44,802 bases of DNA from Candidatus Binataceae bacterium (lineage in GTDB: Bacteria > Desulfobacterota > Binatia > Binatales > Binataceae): the NCBI GenBank assembly GCA_036495685.1, contig DASXMJ010000056.1, positions 1-44,802 of the forward strand, written 5' to 3'. Below, piece after piece: positions 1 through 7,205 of this stretch (positions are counted from its first letter, which is position 1; every line of letters starts with the position of its first letter). Under the pieces are notes generated by a model, which did not search any database, had not been told where the DNA came from, and saw only the letters and a list, made by a program, of their open reading frames with translations. The position numbers were made by a program, and so were the translations under genes.

Positions 1-16
1 TGGGAGGGGTATATTC

Positions 17-346
17 ATGCACAAACTTGCGATCGCCACGGCTTCGGTAATGCTTGGGGTAGCATTGTCGTTTTCGAGCGTGGTTCCTGCGGTATATGCC
101 GCATCACAGGTTGATTGTGATGCGGTCATGCAGGCACTCGGTCAGGGCAAATCGATGAGAGATGTCGCTTCCGATATGAAAACCTCAGTCGGCAGGGTGA
201 GGGGCTGCAAAAAGCGCGCGGCCCGCGCGGCCAAGGCTGAGACGAAAACATCCCCAGGGAACGTAGAGAGAATGAACAGATCTTCGGCGGCGCGCGCCGC
301 CGGGTCCTCTCCGGCGGCCTCCCCTGAGGCATCTCCGGCCCCCTAG
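17..346 (+). CDS. Small exported protein, unknown function
   Basis: A 109-residue protein that I do not recognise. It has a clear Sec signal peptide: basic start, hydrophobic core to about residue 27, and a likely cut after Ala28 (VYA/AS). The mature part opens with a short helical segment (residues 33-68) holding one cysteine at each end (Cys34, Cys64), which could form a disulfide. A basic, alanine-rich stretch follows, then a Pro/Ala/Ser-rich tail. A strong ribosome binding site (GGGAGGGG at 2-9) lies 7 bases before the ATG. The gene ends 14 bases before a perfect GC-rich hairpin. The helical part faintly resembles a helix-turn-helix, but a secreted DNA binder is unlikely and I do not propose it. 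Confidence 0.7.
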   Translation: MHKLAIATASVMLGVALSFSSVVPAVYAASQVDCDAVMQALGQGKSMRDVASDMKTSVGRVRGCKKRAARAAKAETKTSPGNVERMNRSSAARAAGSSPAASPEASPAP

Positions 347-360
347 TAAGCCTGGTCATT

Positions 361-391
361 GCGCACGCCGCGCCGCTGGCGCGGCGTGCGC
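361..391 (+). terminator. Perfect 14-bp GC hairpin after the first gene
   Basis: Bases 361-374 are the exact reverse complement of 378-391, leaving a 3-base loop (GCT). The hairpin starts 14 bases after the stop of the small exported protein and is followed by a weakly pyrimidine-rich stretch (CTTCATTCTC). The stem is very stable but the U tract is poor. It may act as a terminator or an mRNA 3' stabiliser. Confidence 0.5.
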
Positions 392-435
392 TTCATTCTC
401 AGTGCCCGACCGAGCGCCGCGCCCGGGATCCCCCG

Positions 436-732
436 ATGGCCAAATGTGAACTATGCGAGTTGCGTGAGTACACGCAGCGTTATGCTCAATTCGTCAACCC
501 TTTCAAATTCGCGATTCTCGACTGCGACTCGTGCGACACCCCGATGGTGGTGCTGGGAGATCATCGTCCCAATGCGACTGACCAAGAACGAGCGTTAATG
601 ATCGAAGCACTATCGGTAATCGCGCGCGCTAAATACGGCGAAGACAAATTCGTGATCGACGGAGTCATGCGCCAGATTCCGGATCACTGCCATATTCATG
701 CCCGCCCGATCGTACGTTGGGGGCAGAGCTAA
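436..732 (+). CDS. Short HIT-like (histidine triad) protein with two CxxC pairs
   Basis: A 98-residue soluble protein. The C-terminal stretch DHCHIHARP (residues 83-91) fits the H-x-H-x-H-x-x signature of histidine triad nucleotide-binding enzymes, with His84, His86 and His88. Upstream, FAILDC and PMVVLGDHR (residues 25-44) resemble the usual HIT core in which a strand ends at a basic His-Arg pair. Two CxxC pairs (Cys4/Cys7 and Cys30/Cys33) could bind one zinc, as in many HIT proteins that begin with a cysteine pair. The protein is shorter than typical HIT domains (110-140 residues), so the fold call is inference. HIT enzymes hydrolyse nucleoside phosphoramidates or dinucleotides. No good ribosome binding site is visible before the ATG. 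Confidence 0.55.
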   Translation: MAKCELCELREYTQRYAQFVNPFKFAILDCDSCDTPMVVLGDHRPNATDQERALMIEALSVIARAKYGEDKFVIDGVMRQIPDHCHIHARPIVRWGQS

Positions 733-860
733 AACTCACAGTTCCGAGCACCGTTTTCTAATCGTGCCTTGCTGGGCTCGGTTTCGGCTGCCCTATGCCA
801 AAACCCGTCTTGAGGAGCCTCCTATCGTCCGTTTGGTAAGTGGCGCGCCATATGGTATAT

Positions 861-897
861 GCGGCGCCGGTACGTAGCGCCGCTGGGGACGCGGCGC
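861..897 (+). promoter_or_regulatory. Mutually exclusive hairpins upstream of cold shock gene
   Basis: Three 7-base blocks alternate here: GCGGCGC at 861-867, its complement GCGCCGC at 877-883, and GCGGCGC again at 891-897. The middle block can pair with either outer block but not both, so the RNA could switch between two stems. The block lies 60 bases before the cold shock start codon. Leaders of cspA-type genes are known to act as temperature-dependent RNA switches, which makes this plausible here. The transcription start is not known; if it lies after about 867 the first stem is not transcribed. Confidence 0.35.
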
Positions 898-957
898 TTC
901 CTTCCGGTAATGGGCGGGGCCCTATTCCCGGCGGGTTTGTCAGGAGGTACGGGGGAC

Positions 958-1158
958 ATGGCTAACGGTACGGTTAAGTGGTTTAGCCCGAAAAAGGGCT
1001 ACGGCTTCATCACGATGGAGGATGGGCAAGAAGTTTTCGTCCATTACAGCGCCATCGATGGCAACGGCTTCCGCTCCCTCGAACAGGGTGAGAAAGTCCA
1101 GTTCGAAGTCGCGCAAGGACCCAAGGGGCTGCAGGCCTCAGCTGTGAGTCGCGCCTAG
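958..1158 (+). CDS. Cold shock protein, CspA family
   Basis: A 66-residue single cold shock domain that binds single-stranded RNA or DNA and melts RNA structure. It opens with NGTVKWF and carries both nucleic-acid-binding motifs: RNP1 as KGYGFI (residues 13-18) and RNP2 as VFVHYS (26-31). The start ATG is fixed by an excellent ribosome binding site (AGGAGG at 942-947). An open frame runs upstream to 859, but the extension has no family similarity and I reject it. The 225-base gap before the gene suits the long 5' leader usual for this family. A second, divergent cold shock gene lies at 20463-20666. Confidence 0.95.
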   Translation: MANGTVKWFSPKKGYGFITMEDGQEVFVHYSAIDGNGFRSLEQGEKVQFEVAQGPKGLQASAVSRA

Positions 1159-1535
1159 CGCGCCTCAGACTGCCACACAAAGGGGGTCTCCTGAACCGGT
1201 CTTCGCTCCGGTGACGCGGAAGATTGCGCCCAGCAGTTGGCGTCGACGAAATCATTTGCGACCGTCATGGTGGAAAGCCCTCCGGTCTCGCATTCCGAAG
1301 CCGCCCGCGGTCGCCATCGTTGCTGGTCAGCGGGTGAGACTCCGGCGCATTACCCGCCAACCCAGACAAAAATCGTTCAGCGCCCAGCGCGAATCATCCC
1401 CGTGAGCGACTGGTCCTGGACGAGGATGGAAGAACAAGAGTTGAGGTGGACTGGTGTTCGCGTTTGACATACCTCGCGGGGACGCTATTCCATGTCGTTT
1501 GAGCGGACGATCTCCGAGAGAAGGGACGCGCAAAT
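1159..1535. other. Intergenic region, 377 bases
   Basis: No supportable gene lies here. The short open frames have no family-like features. The end nearest the oxidoreductase holds a sigma-70-like promoter (listed separately). A weak 5-bp inverted repeat (ACCGG/CCGGT, about 1195-1212) lies after the cold shock gene but has no U tract. Confidence 0.5.
1464..1491 (+). promoter_or_regulatory. Likely sigma-70 promoter for the luciferase-like oxidoreductase
   Basis: A consensus -35 hexamer TTGACA (1464-1469) is followed after 16 bases by TATTCC (1486-1491), a partial -10. It sits about 45 bases before the ATG at 1536. This would give a short leader containing the GAGAAGGGA ribosome binding site. 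Confidence 0.45.
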
Positions 1536-2495
1536 ATGAGCGAAGCGTTGCCACTGGCAAAGCGAATCAGATTTGGGGTGATGGCAGCTGCGCCGGATCG
1601 CGAGCACGCCAAAAGTGCGGTGGATGCGATCGCTGCATGGGGCTACGAAGTAATCTGGACGGGAGACCACGTCGCGTTTACCGGGCCCATAAGCGATCCG
1701 CTGCTGCAACTCACCTACATGGCTGCCCTCCGACCCGAACTTACCTACGGAACCAGCATCTACCTGCTGCCGCTACGTCATCCGACCCCGGTCGCCAAGA
1801 TGGTAGCAACGCTGGATCGCCTGATGGGCGCGGGGCAGTTTATTTTTGGAATCGGCGTGGGCGGGGAATTTCCACCCGAGTTCGAAGCCTGCGGAGTGCC
1901 CGTGAAACAGCGCGGCGGGCGGGCGACCGAGGCGATCCAGGTCATCAGGCGACTGTGGTCCGAGCCCACGGTGGAGCATCACGGGCGTTACTTCAGTTTC
2001 GGCCCAATAAAAATGGAACCCAAGCCGGCGACTCCCGGCGGACCGCCGATCTGGATCGGGGGGCGTGCGGAGGCGGCGCTCAAGCGCGCGGCTCATCACG
2101 GCGACGGATGGATGCCGTACGTGCTGACGCCCAAGCGAATCGCAGATGGGCTCGAGTTCATCGCGCGCGAGGCCACCAAGGCGGGGCGCAAAATCGAGAG
2201 CTTTGGAACCTCGTTCCACGCGTTCGTCACGCTCGGCAAATCCTACGAGACGGCCCTCGAGGTTGCCGGGGAACAGTTAAGCAAACGCTACGCGATGGAT
2301 TTTCGCGAACCCGCCAGACGGTACAGCGTGCTCGGTACTCCGGCGGACGCGGCCGAAAAGATCGCAGAATTGATCGGGGCGGGCGTCCGTGACATCGGCG
2401 TTGATGCGATCTGTCATCCGCGCGATCGGGACGCGCAGCTCGAGCAATTCGCCAAGGAAGTGATCCCGCTGGTGCGGACGCAGGGGAGCTTCTAG
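1536..2495 (+). CDS. LLM class flavin/F420-dependent oxidoreductase
   Basis: A 319-residue protein of the luciferase-like monooxygenase superfamily, a TIM-barrel fold that uses FMN or coenzyme F420. Family features are the early strand IRFGVM, the segment WTGDHV (around residues 41-46), the GIGVGGEFPPEFEACG segment (about 106-121) that marks the F420-type branch, and the substrate-side motif PPIWIGGRAEAALKRAA (around 169-185). Length matches the family. The substrate cannot be told from sequence; relatives include alkane/alkanesulfonate-type monooxygenases and F420-dependent dehydrogenases. It is a single gene with its own promoter, and its neighbour on the other strand starts a convergent operon end. 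Cytoplasmic; no signal peptide. Confidence 0.85.
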   Translation: MSEALPLAKRIRFGVMAAAPDREHAKSAVDAIAAWGYEVIWTGDHVAFTGPISDPLLQLTYMAALRPELTYGTSIYLLPLRHPTPVAKMVATLDRLMGAGQFIFGIGVGGEFPPEFEACGVPVKQRGGRATEAIQVIRRLWSEPTVEHHGRYFSFGPIKMEPKPATPGGPPIWIGGRAEAALKRAAHHGDGWMPYVLTPKRIADGLEFIAREATKAGRKIESFGTSFHAFVTLGKSYETALEVAGEQLSKRYAMDFREPARRYSVLGTPADAAEKIAELIGAGVRDIGVDAICHPRDRDAQLEQFAKEVIPLVRTQGSF

Positions 2496-2530
2496 GCTGT
2501 CCTTCCTCCCGACCGGAAGGCGCGTTCTGT

Positions 2531-4468
2531 TCAACCGCGTTGTTCGGTCCGACCCAACAAAGCTGCGATGGCGGTGGTCAACTCGCTCGCATCGATCGGC
2601 TTCGCCATATGCATCTGGTACCCCGCCAGTAGCGCGCGGCGGCGATCTTCGGGACGGGCCAGAGCAGTTAGTGCGATCGCGGGCAACGCTTGGTAGCTGT
2701 AGCCGCGCGCGCGCACTTCACGAATCAACGCGTAGCCGTCCAGCTCTGGCATTCCGATATCACTGACCAGCACCTGCGGGGTACTCCGTTCGAACTGCGC
2801 CAGCGCCGATTTGACATTGAAGGCGGTCTTCACTATCGCACCGGTTTCCTCCAGGATGCGCGACAGCACAGCGCAAGTGTCAGTGTCATCGTCAACGACC
2901 AGGACGCGAACCCCTTCCAGACGTGCAAACTCGGGCGCCCTTGGCGACTCCGCGTTGAGAGGATCGCGAAAGGTTGCGGCTACCGGTAGTGTCACAGTGA
3001 ATTTCGCGCCCTGCCCTATGCCCGCGCTCGACGCACTCACGGTTCCGCCGTGCATCTCCACCAGGTGTTTGACGATGGCAAGTCCGAGTCCCAGCCCGCC
3101 GTGACCGTGGTTGCTCTTGGTGTCACCTTGACGGAAGCGATCGAACAGGTATGGGAGCAACTCGGGCCTGATTCCCTGACCATTGTCGGCGACGTTGATC
3201 TCGACGTGAGATTCCACGCGTTCGAGTCTGAGGTCGATATTTCCCCCGCTAGGCGTGAACTTGATCGCGTTGTTCACCAGGTTCCAGACCACTTGCTGGA
3301 GCCGTCCCGCATCGCCGGAGATCAGGCCGGCATTGACGTCGAACCAGCTCTGCAGCTTGAGTTGTTTCGCATCGATGGCGGGTGACAGTCCCTCCAGGGC
3401 GCCCTTCATCATGGCGGCTAGGTCGACCGGTCTGATCTCGAGCCGCAGTTTACCGGAGACGATGGCAGATACATCGAGCAAATCCGAAATTAGCTGCGCC
3501 TGGACTTTGGTATTGCGTTCGATTGCGGACAAGCCGCGCTCGATCTGCACCCGGTCATCAGTGTCGTGCTGCAGCCGTTGGGTCCAAAGCAGGATCGAGT
3601 TCAGCGGGGTGCGCAATTCGTGGGACAGGGTGCTCAGGAATTCATCCTTGAGGTAGTTGGCGCGCTCGGCTTCGGCGCGGGCGCTGCGCTCGCTGGCAAG
3701 CAGGTCATTGCGTTCGCTTTCAAACCGCATGCGGTCGGAGATGTCGGTAATGACGGCCAGCCTGACCCCGCGCAACGAATGCGCCGAAATGTGCCATTCC
3801 AGATGGATCAGCTGGCCGTCGGGCCCTGCCATCGCAAAGGTTCCGCGCCAGGTTCCGGTCTCTTCCAGCGAGCGTTGGATTTCGTGCGAATCGGAGGGCC
3901 CTCCCGGCGGAATGAACGAGAGCAAGGGAAAGCCGATGATCTCCTCGCGCTTACGGCCTAACACCCCGCACATTGCAGGGTTCACCTCCAGGTAGTTCAG
4001 GCGCTCATCGAGCAACACGATCCCGATGAAGGCATTCTCGAAAACGGTCCTGAATTTCGCTTCGCTCTTGTGCATCTCCTCCTCCGCGCGACGCGCGCGG
4101 AGAAATGCCTTGATCGTCGCGATCAACACCGAGGGCTCGATTGGATGCGTGAGGTAACCATCAGCGCCGGAGTCCAGTCCGTGCGCTTTGTCCAAATCGG
4201 TTACGAAGGTGGCCGAGACGTGGATGATCGGTATTCGCGCCGACCGCGGATCCTGCCGCAGGCGGCGGCAGACTTCAAACCCATGGAGGTCGGGCAGGTT
4301 CACATCGAGCAGCATTAAGTCGATATCTTCAAGCGCCAGGTCGAACGCTTCCTCGCCGCTGGTTCCTTCAGCGACGTCAAACCCCGCCGCACGCAGCACC
4401 CGCGAAGTCGAATAAAGGGTGGCGTGGTTGTCGTCCACCACCGCCACGCGTGGGGTTGGATCAGACAT
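2531..4468 (-). CDS. Hybrid histidine kinase, REC-PAS-HisKA-HATPase-REC
   Basis: A 645-residue soluble hybrid kinase, the last gene of the stressosome operon. Order of domains: receiver 1 (residues 7-125, acidic pair Asp12/13, phospho-acceptor Asp55), PAS (about 133-245), dimerisation/phospho-acceptor domain with His283 in SHELRTP, ATPase with N-box Asn400 and the DNGQGI and GLGLGL boxes (428-463), and receiver 2 (519-640, Asp570, Lys623). There are no membrane segments, so the signal must come from a partner or the cytoplasm. Receiver 1 has THP where most receivers have a KP with the conserved lysine (here His108), a variant that may slow or change switching. It overlaps the preceding kinase gene by 8 bases, implying coupled translation. 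No separate output regulator is in the window. Confidence 0.92.
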   Translation of the reverse strand: MSDPTPRVAVVDDNHATLYSTSRVLRAAGFDVAEGTSGEEAFDLALEDIDLMLLDVNLPDLHGFEVCRRLRQDPRSARIPIIHVSATFVTDLDKAHGLDSGADGYLTHPIEPSVLIATIKAFLRARRAEEEMHKSEAKFRTVFENAFIGIVLLDERLNYLEVNPAMCGVLGRKREEIIGFPLLSFIPPGGPSDSHEIQRSLEETGTWRGTFAMAGPDGQLIHLEWHISAHSLRGVRLAVITDISDRMRFESERNDLLASERSARAEAERANYLKDEFLSTLSHELRTPLNSILLWTQRLQHDTDDRVQIERGLSAIERNTKVQAQLISDLLDVSAIVSGKLRLEIRPVDLAAMMKGALEGLSPAIDAKQLKLQSWFDVNAGLISGDAGRLQQVVWNLVNNAIKFTPSGGNIDLRLERVESHVEINVADNGQGIRPELLPYLFDRFRQGDTKSNHGHGGLGLGLAIVKHLVEMHGGTVSASSAGIGQGAKFTVTLPVAATFRDPLNAESPRAPEFARLEGVRVLVVDDDTDTCAVLSRILEETGAIVKTAFNVKSALAQFERSTPQVLVSDIGMPELDGYALIREVRARGYSYQALPAIALTALARPEDRRRALLAGYQMHMAKPIDASELTTAIAALLGRTEQRG

Positions 4469-5408
4469 CTTTGACCCTCGCCCCCCTCGCAGTTTCGCTT
4501 ACCGTTTGCGAAGAATCGCCTGAAGTAAATTGAATCGGAAGGGTGACGTAAAAAATCGACCCCTGGCCGAGTTCGCTTTCGACCCCTACACTCCCACCGA
4601 GGAGTTCCGCCAGCCGTTTGCTGAGCGCCAAACCGAGGCCTACGCCCTGCACGCGACGCTGGATTCGGGAATCGACCTGTACGAAATCGCGAAACAATGC
4701 GCCCAGATGCTCTCGCGCAATGCCGATGCCGGTATCCGCGACCGCGAATTTCACCCAGCCTGGAGCGTGGCTCTCCGCTGATACTCGCACCTCACCCCGG
4801 CGGGTGAACTTAAGCGCGTTGGAAATGAAGTTGCGCAGAATTTGCCCGATTTTTTTGTCATCCGAGAAGGCTCGCGGGAGACCAACCGGCTCCTCGAACA
4901 CCAGCCCGACCTGAGGATTGTTGAGCATCGGCTTGAACATTCCGCGAAGCGCGGCGAACAGGTCGACCAGCTCAAACCATGCCGGCGAAATCGAAATCCG
5001 CCCTGCCTCGATCTTGGCTAGGTCGAGCAAATCGTTCACCATCTCGCTCAGTTCCTGGGCGGAACTTTGGATGAAACCGATCTGTTTCTCCTGCTCGGGG
5101 GTCAGCGGTCCATCGAGCCGATCGAGGAGGATTCGGGTCAAGCTGCGGATCGAGCCAAGCGGAGTACGAAACTCGTGGCTCATATACGATAGGAAGCGGC
5201 TTTTTAAATCCGAGGCTTCCCGCAACTGCTGCGCCTTATCGTCTAGTTCCGCATAGAGCGCGACGACCCCGCTGTTGGTCTCCGCGAGTTCGCGGCTCAG
5301 GGACTCGACTTGCTCAACTCGCTGGGCCAACTCGGCTTTCAACGCATCATGCTCGGCGCGCATGGGCTCGCTCTCTTTTACGCTCAGTTCGTCGTCACAC
5401 ATGTGCAT
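4461..5408 (-). CDS. Soluble sensor histidine kinase with coiled-coil N-terminus
   Basis: About 315 residues, no membrane segment. An N-terminal coiled coil (about residues 15-70) leads straight into the phospho-acceptor domain (SHEFRTP, histidine near residue 78) and an ATPase domain with N-box Asn near 197, DTGIG near 225 and GVGLGL near 255. It lacks any receiver or PAS domain, so its input probably comes through the coiled coil from another protein of the stressosome operon. The frame opens with TTG at 5411, directly before ATG at 5408, with another ATG at 5402; I take 5408. The start overlaps the stop of the upstream phosphatase gene, and its own end overlaps the hybrid kinase. It may pass phosphate to a receiver of the hybrid kinase. 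Confidence 0.9.
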   Translation of the reverse strand: MHMCDDELSVKESEPMRAEHDALKAELAQRVEQVESLSRELAETNSGVVALYAELDDKAQQLREASDLKSRFLSYMSHEFRTPLGSIRSLTRILLDRLDGPLTPEQEKQIGFIQSSAQELSEMVNDLLDLAKIEAGRISISPAWFELVDLFAALRGMFKPMLNNPQVGLVFEEPVGLPRAFSDDKKIGQILRNFISNALKFTRRGEVRVSAESHAPGWVKFAVADTGIGIAREHLGALFRDFVQVDSRIQRRVQGVGLGLALSKRLAELLGGSVGVESELGQGSIFYVTLPIQFTSGDSSQTVSETARGARVKDV

Positions 5409-6423
5409 CAAACAGGCTCGCGGTCAGGCGTCCCGCCAGGACGGTTGCATCGTCACGGGTGCGCTTCGCGTCGCGGTACACTATGCCGGCGATGACCGCG
5501 ACATCGGTCCGCGCCAGTCCCGGATAGTTCCCAAGGTTCCAACGTTCGTTCAAGCCGTCCGAATGCATCACCAGGAGATCACCCTCCTGCCATCGGTAGT
5601 CAAATTGTTGCACCTTGCGCAGACCCGCGCCCACAATTCCGCCATGTGAAACCAGCGACTGCTGCCGGTTCGCGGCGAGATTTACGATCCGCGCCGCAAT
5701 GTTGCCCACTCCTGCGTAATGAAGCTCTCGCGCGCCAAGATCAATCTCCGCAATCGCCAGCGCCGCGCCCCGCGTCGAGCGCATTGCCGCATCTGCCGCC
5801 GCTAGATAGTCGGCAGGGGTCGGAAACCAGTGTTCGCTGAAAACCTCTAAAGCTTGCCCGGCGGCAGCCGCCGCGAGCGGACCGTGCCCCAGTCCATCGA
5901 CGACAATTGCGGCGAGTTTGTTGCCCACCTGGCGCAAGCTCCACGCATCTCCGCACTCGGTCTCGCCCGGTGCCGGAACGCTGATCGCAGAAAATTCACA
6001 GGGACCCGGGTGAGGTCCGCCGCCCCGAACGCGCGACATTACCACGCTTCCCGCGGGCTGCCTTGAGTTGATATCGAAGTCGGTGGACAGACGGCGTACT
6101 GCGCCCAGTCCACATCCCCGCGTCCCGCCCCGCGAGTAGCCGTCCGCAAGGCAGACGCTCACATCGTCGATTCCCGGGCCTCGATCGAGAGCGATTATCT
6201 CAAGACCCGGTGCGGTTTCGTCCGGAAGCAAGCGCAACACAATTTCGCCACCCTGGGCATGCGCGAGCAGATTGGTCGCAAGTTCGGTGACGATCAGCGG
6301 GACCTTGCCCAATTCGGCTGGCGGGAGCTTTGCGCGCTCGGCCATTTGCGTGGAAATGCGCCGCGCTTCACCGACCGAGCTACGGTCATGAATCTCGATA
6401 GATCGATGCTGATGAACCGCCAT
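5395..6423 (-). CDS. RsbT-like ATPase fused to SpoIIE/RsbX-type phosphatase
   Basis: About 342 residues in two domains. The N-terminal part (10-133) is a GHKL anti-sigma-type serine kinase domain with N-box (ELATN, Asn near 51), DRGPGI near 80 and GCGLGA near 104. The C-terminal part (about 145-340) is a PP2C-type phosphatase of the SpoIIE/RsbX group with metal-site aspartates in CGDAW, VVDGLGHG, HSDGLNE and RDDATV. In known stressosomes RsbX removes phosphate from RsbR and RsbS to reset the complex; that is the likely role here. The extra RsbT-like domain makes the protein a possible kinase/phosphatase for the same serine or threonine sites. The start is ATG 6423 just after a TTG, 7 bases from the end of rsbT. 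Confidence 0.88.
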   Translation of the reverse strand: MAVHQHRSIEIHDRSSVGEARRISTQMAERAKLPPAELGKVPLIVTELATNLLAHAQGGEIVLRLLPDETAPGLEIIALDRGPGIDDVSVCLADGYSRGGTRGCGLGAVRRLSTDFDINSRQPAGSVVMSRVRGGGPHPGPCEFSAISVPAPGETECGDAWSLRQVGNKLAAIVVDGLGHGPLAAAAAGQALEVFSEHWFPTPADYLAAADAAMRSTRGAALAIAEIDLGARELHYAGVGNIAARIVNLAANRQQSLVSHGGIVGAGLRKVQQFDYRWQEGDLLVMHSDGLNERWNLGNYPGLARTDVAVIAGIVYRDAKRTRDDATVLAGRLTASLFDAHV

Positions 6424-6430
6424 CAATGGA

Positions 6431-6835
6431 TCATTTCCATCGGGTTATAATCACTGTAGTCCCAACCCCCGGTTTGGAGACCAGTTCGAATTCATTGACC
6501 AGTCGTTTCGCGCCCGGCAAGCCCAAACCCAGTCCGCTGCCGGTCGTCCAACCATCCTTCATGGCGAGCTTGGTATCTTCGATTCCGGGACCGCTGTCGT
6601 TAAAGGTGAGCCGCAAGCCCTGACGTCCGTTTTCGGCCACCGTTTCCCACACCATGGTTCCTCCGCCGCCATGGACGAGAGCATTGCGGGCCAACTCGCT
6701 CGCCGCCGTCACCAGCTTGGTCTGATCGACGATGGTGAAGCCTAGTCCGCGAGCGGCGGAGCGGATCGCCTGCCGCGCGAGGACGACATCTTGCTCACGG
6801 ACCAGCGGCAATGCTTCACTTTTTGACGGGACCAT
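6431..6835 (-). CDS. rsbT: RsbT, stressosome serine/threonine kinase
   Basis: A 134-residue GHKL-type ATPase of the anti-sigma serine kinase family. N-box is SELARNALVHGGG (Asn51), ATP-lid motifs are DSGPGI (80-85) and GSGLGLGL (99-106). In the known pathway RsbT is held by the RsbR-RsbS complex, phosphorylates both on stress, and is then released to switch on a partner. In Bacillus the partner is RsbU; no RsbU is present here, so the released kinase must act on something else, perhaps the histidine kinases encoded downstream. The ATG lies inside the end of rsbS (20-base overlap), a sign of tight coupling. Confidence 0.92.
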   Translation of the reverse strand: MVPSKSEALPLVREQDVVLARQAIRSAARGLGFTIVDQTKLVTAASELARNALVHGGGGTMVWETVAENGRQGLRLTFNDSGPGIEDTKLAMKDGWTTGSGLGLGLPGAKRLVNEFELVSKPGVGTTVIITRWK

Positions 6836-7196
6836 TTCTGGAATCCTGTGACGCGTTTAGCATCGCCATTCCGCGCTCCACGTCGAGCGCGGTCATCACA
6901 CCCTGGAGCGTGAGTCCCAGCTCGACCAGAGTTATCGCGACCGCGGGTTGCATTCCGACCACCACGGTACCGGCGTCGAGAATCCGTGACATTGCGGAGA
7001 TATTGCTGATCGTCCTGCCTATGAAAGAGTCCACGATCTCGAGCGCTGATATATCGATCAGCACACCGTGCGCGTGGGTTTTCTCGATCATCCCGGTCAG
7101 GTCTTCCTGAAGCTGAATCGCGACTCGATCGTCCATCTCCACCTGAATGGTAACCAGCAGAAACGGACCCATACGAATAATTGGAATTCTTTCCAT
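6816..7196 (-). CDS. rsbS: RsbS, stressosome scaffold STAS protein
   Basis: A 126-residue single STAS domain. The segment IDISALEIVDSFIGRTI holds Ser57, which fits the serine of Bacillus RsbS phosphorylated by RsbT. The rest (TVVVGMQPAVAITLVELGL) is typical of the RsbS/RsbR STAS core. RsbS forms the pseudo-icosahedral stressosome with RsbR and traps RsbT. The gene starts 9 bases after rsbR and overlaps rsbT by 20 bases. The C-terminal tail (residues 113-126) is short and polar. Confident identification from motif, length and order of neighbours. Confidence 0.93.
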   Translation of the reverse strand: MERIPIIRMGPFLLVTIQVEMDDRVAIQLQEDLTGMIEKTHAHGVLIDISALEIVDSFIGRTISNISAMSRILDAGTVVVGMQPAVAITLVELGLTLQGVMTALDVERGMAMLNASQDSRNGPVKK

Positions 7197-7205
7197 GCTT
7201 GGCCA

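Noticed and set aside
1454-2392. A 312-codon plus-strand frame overlapping the luciferase-like oxidoreductase
   Set aside because: Arg/Gly-rich shadow in another frame of a gene with strong family motifs.
2812-2817. TTGACA inside the hybrid kinase gene as an internal promoter
   Set aside because: No fitting -10 box and no gene downstream in that direction that lacks its own promoter region.
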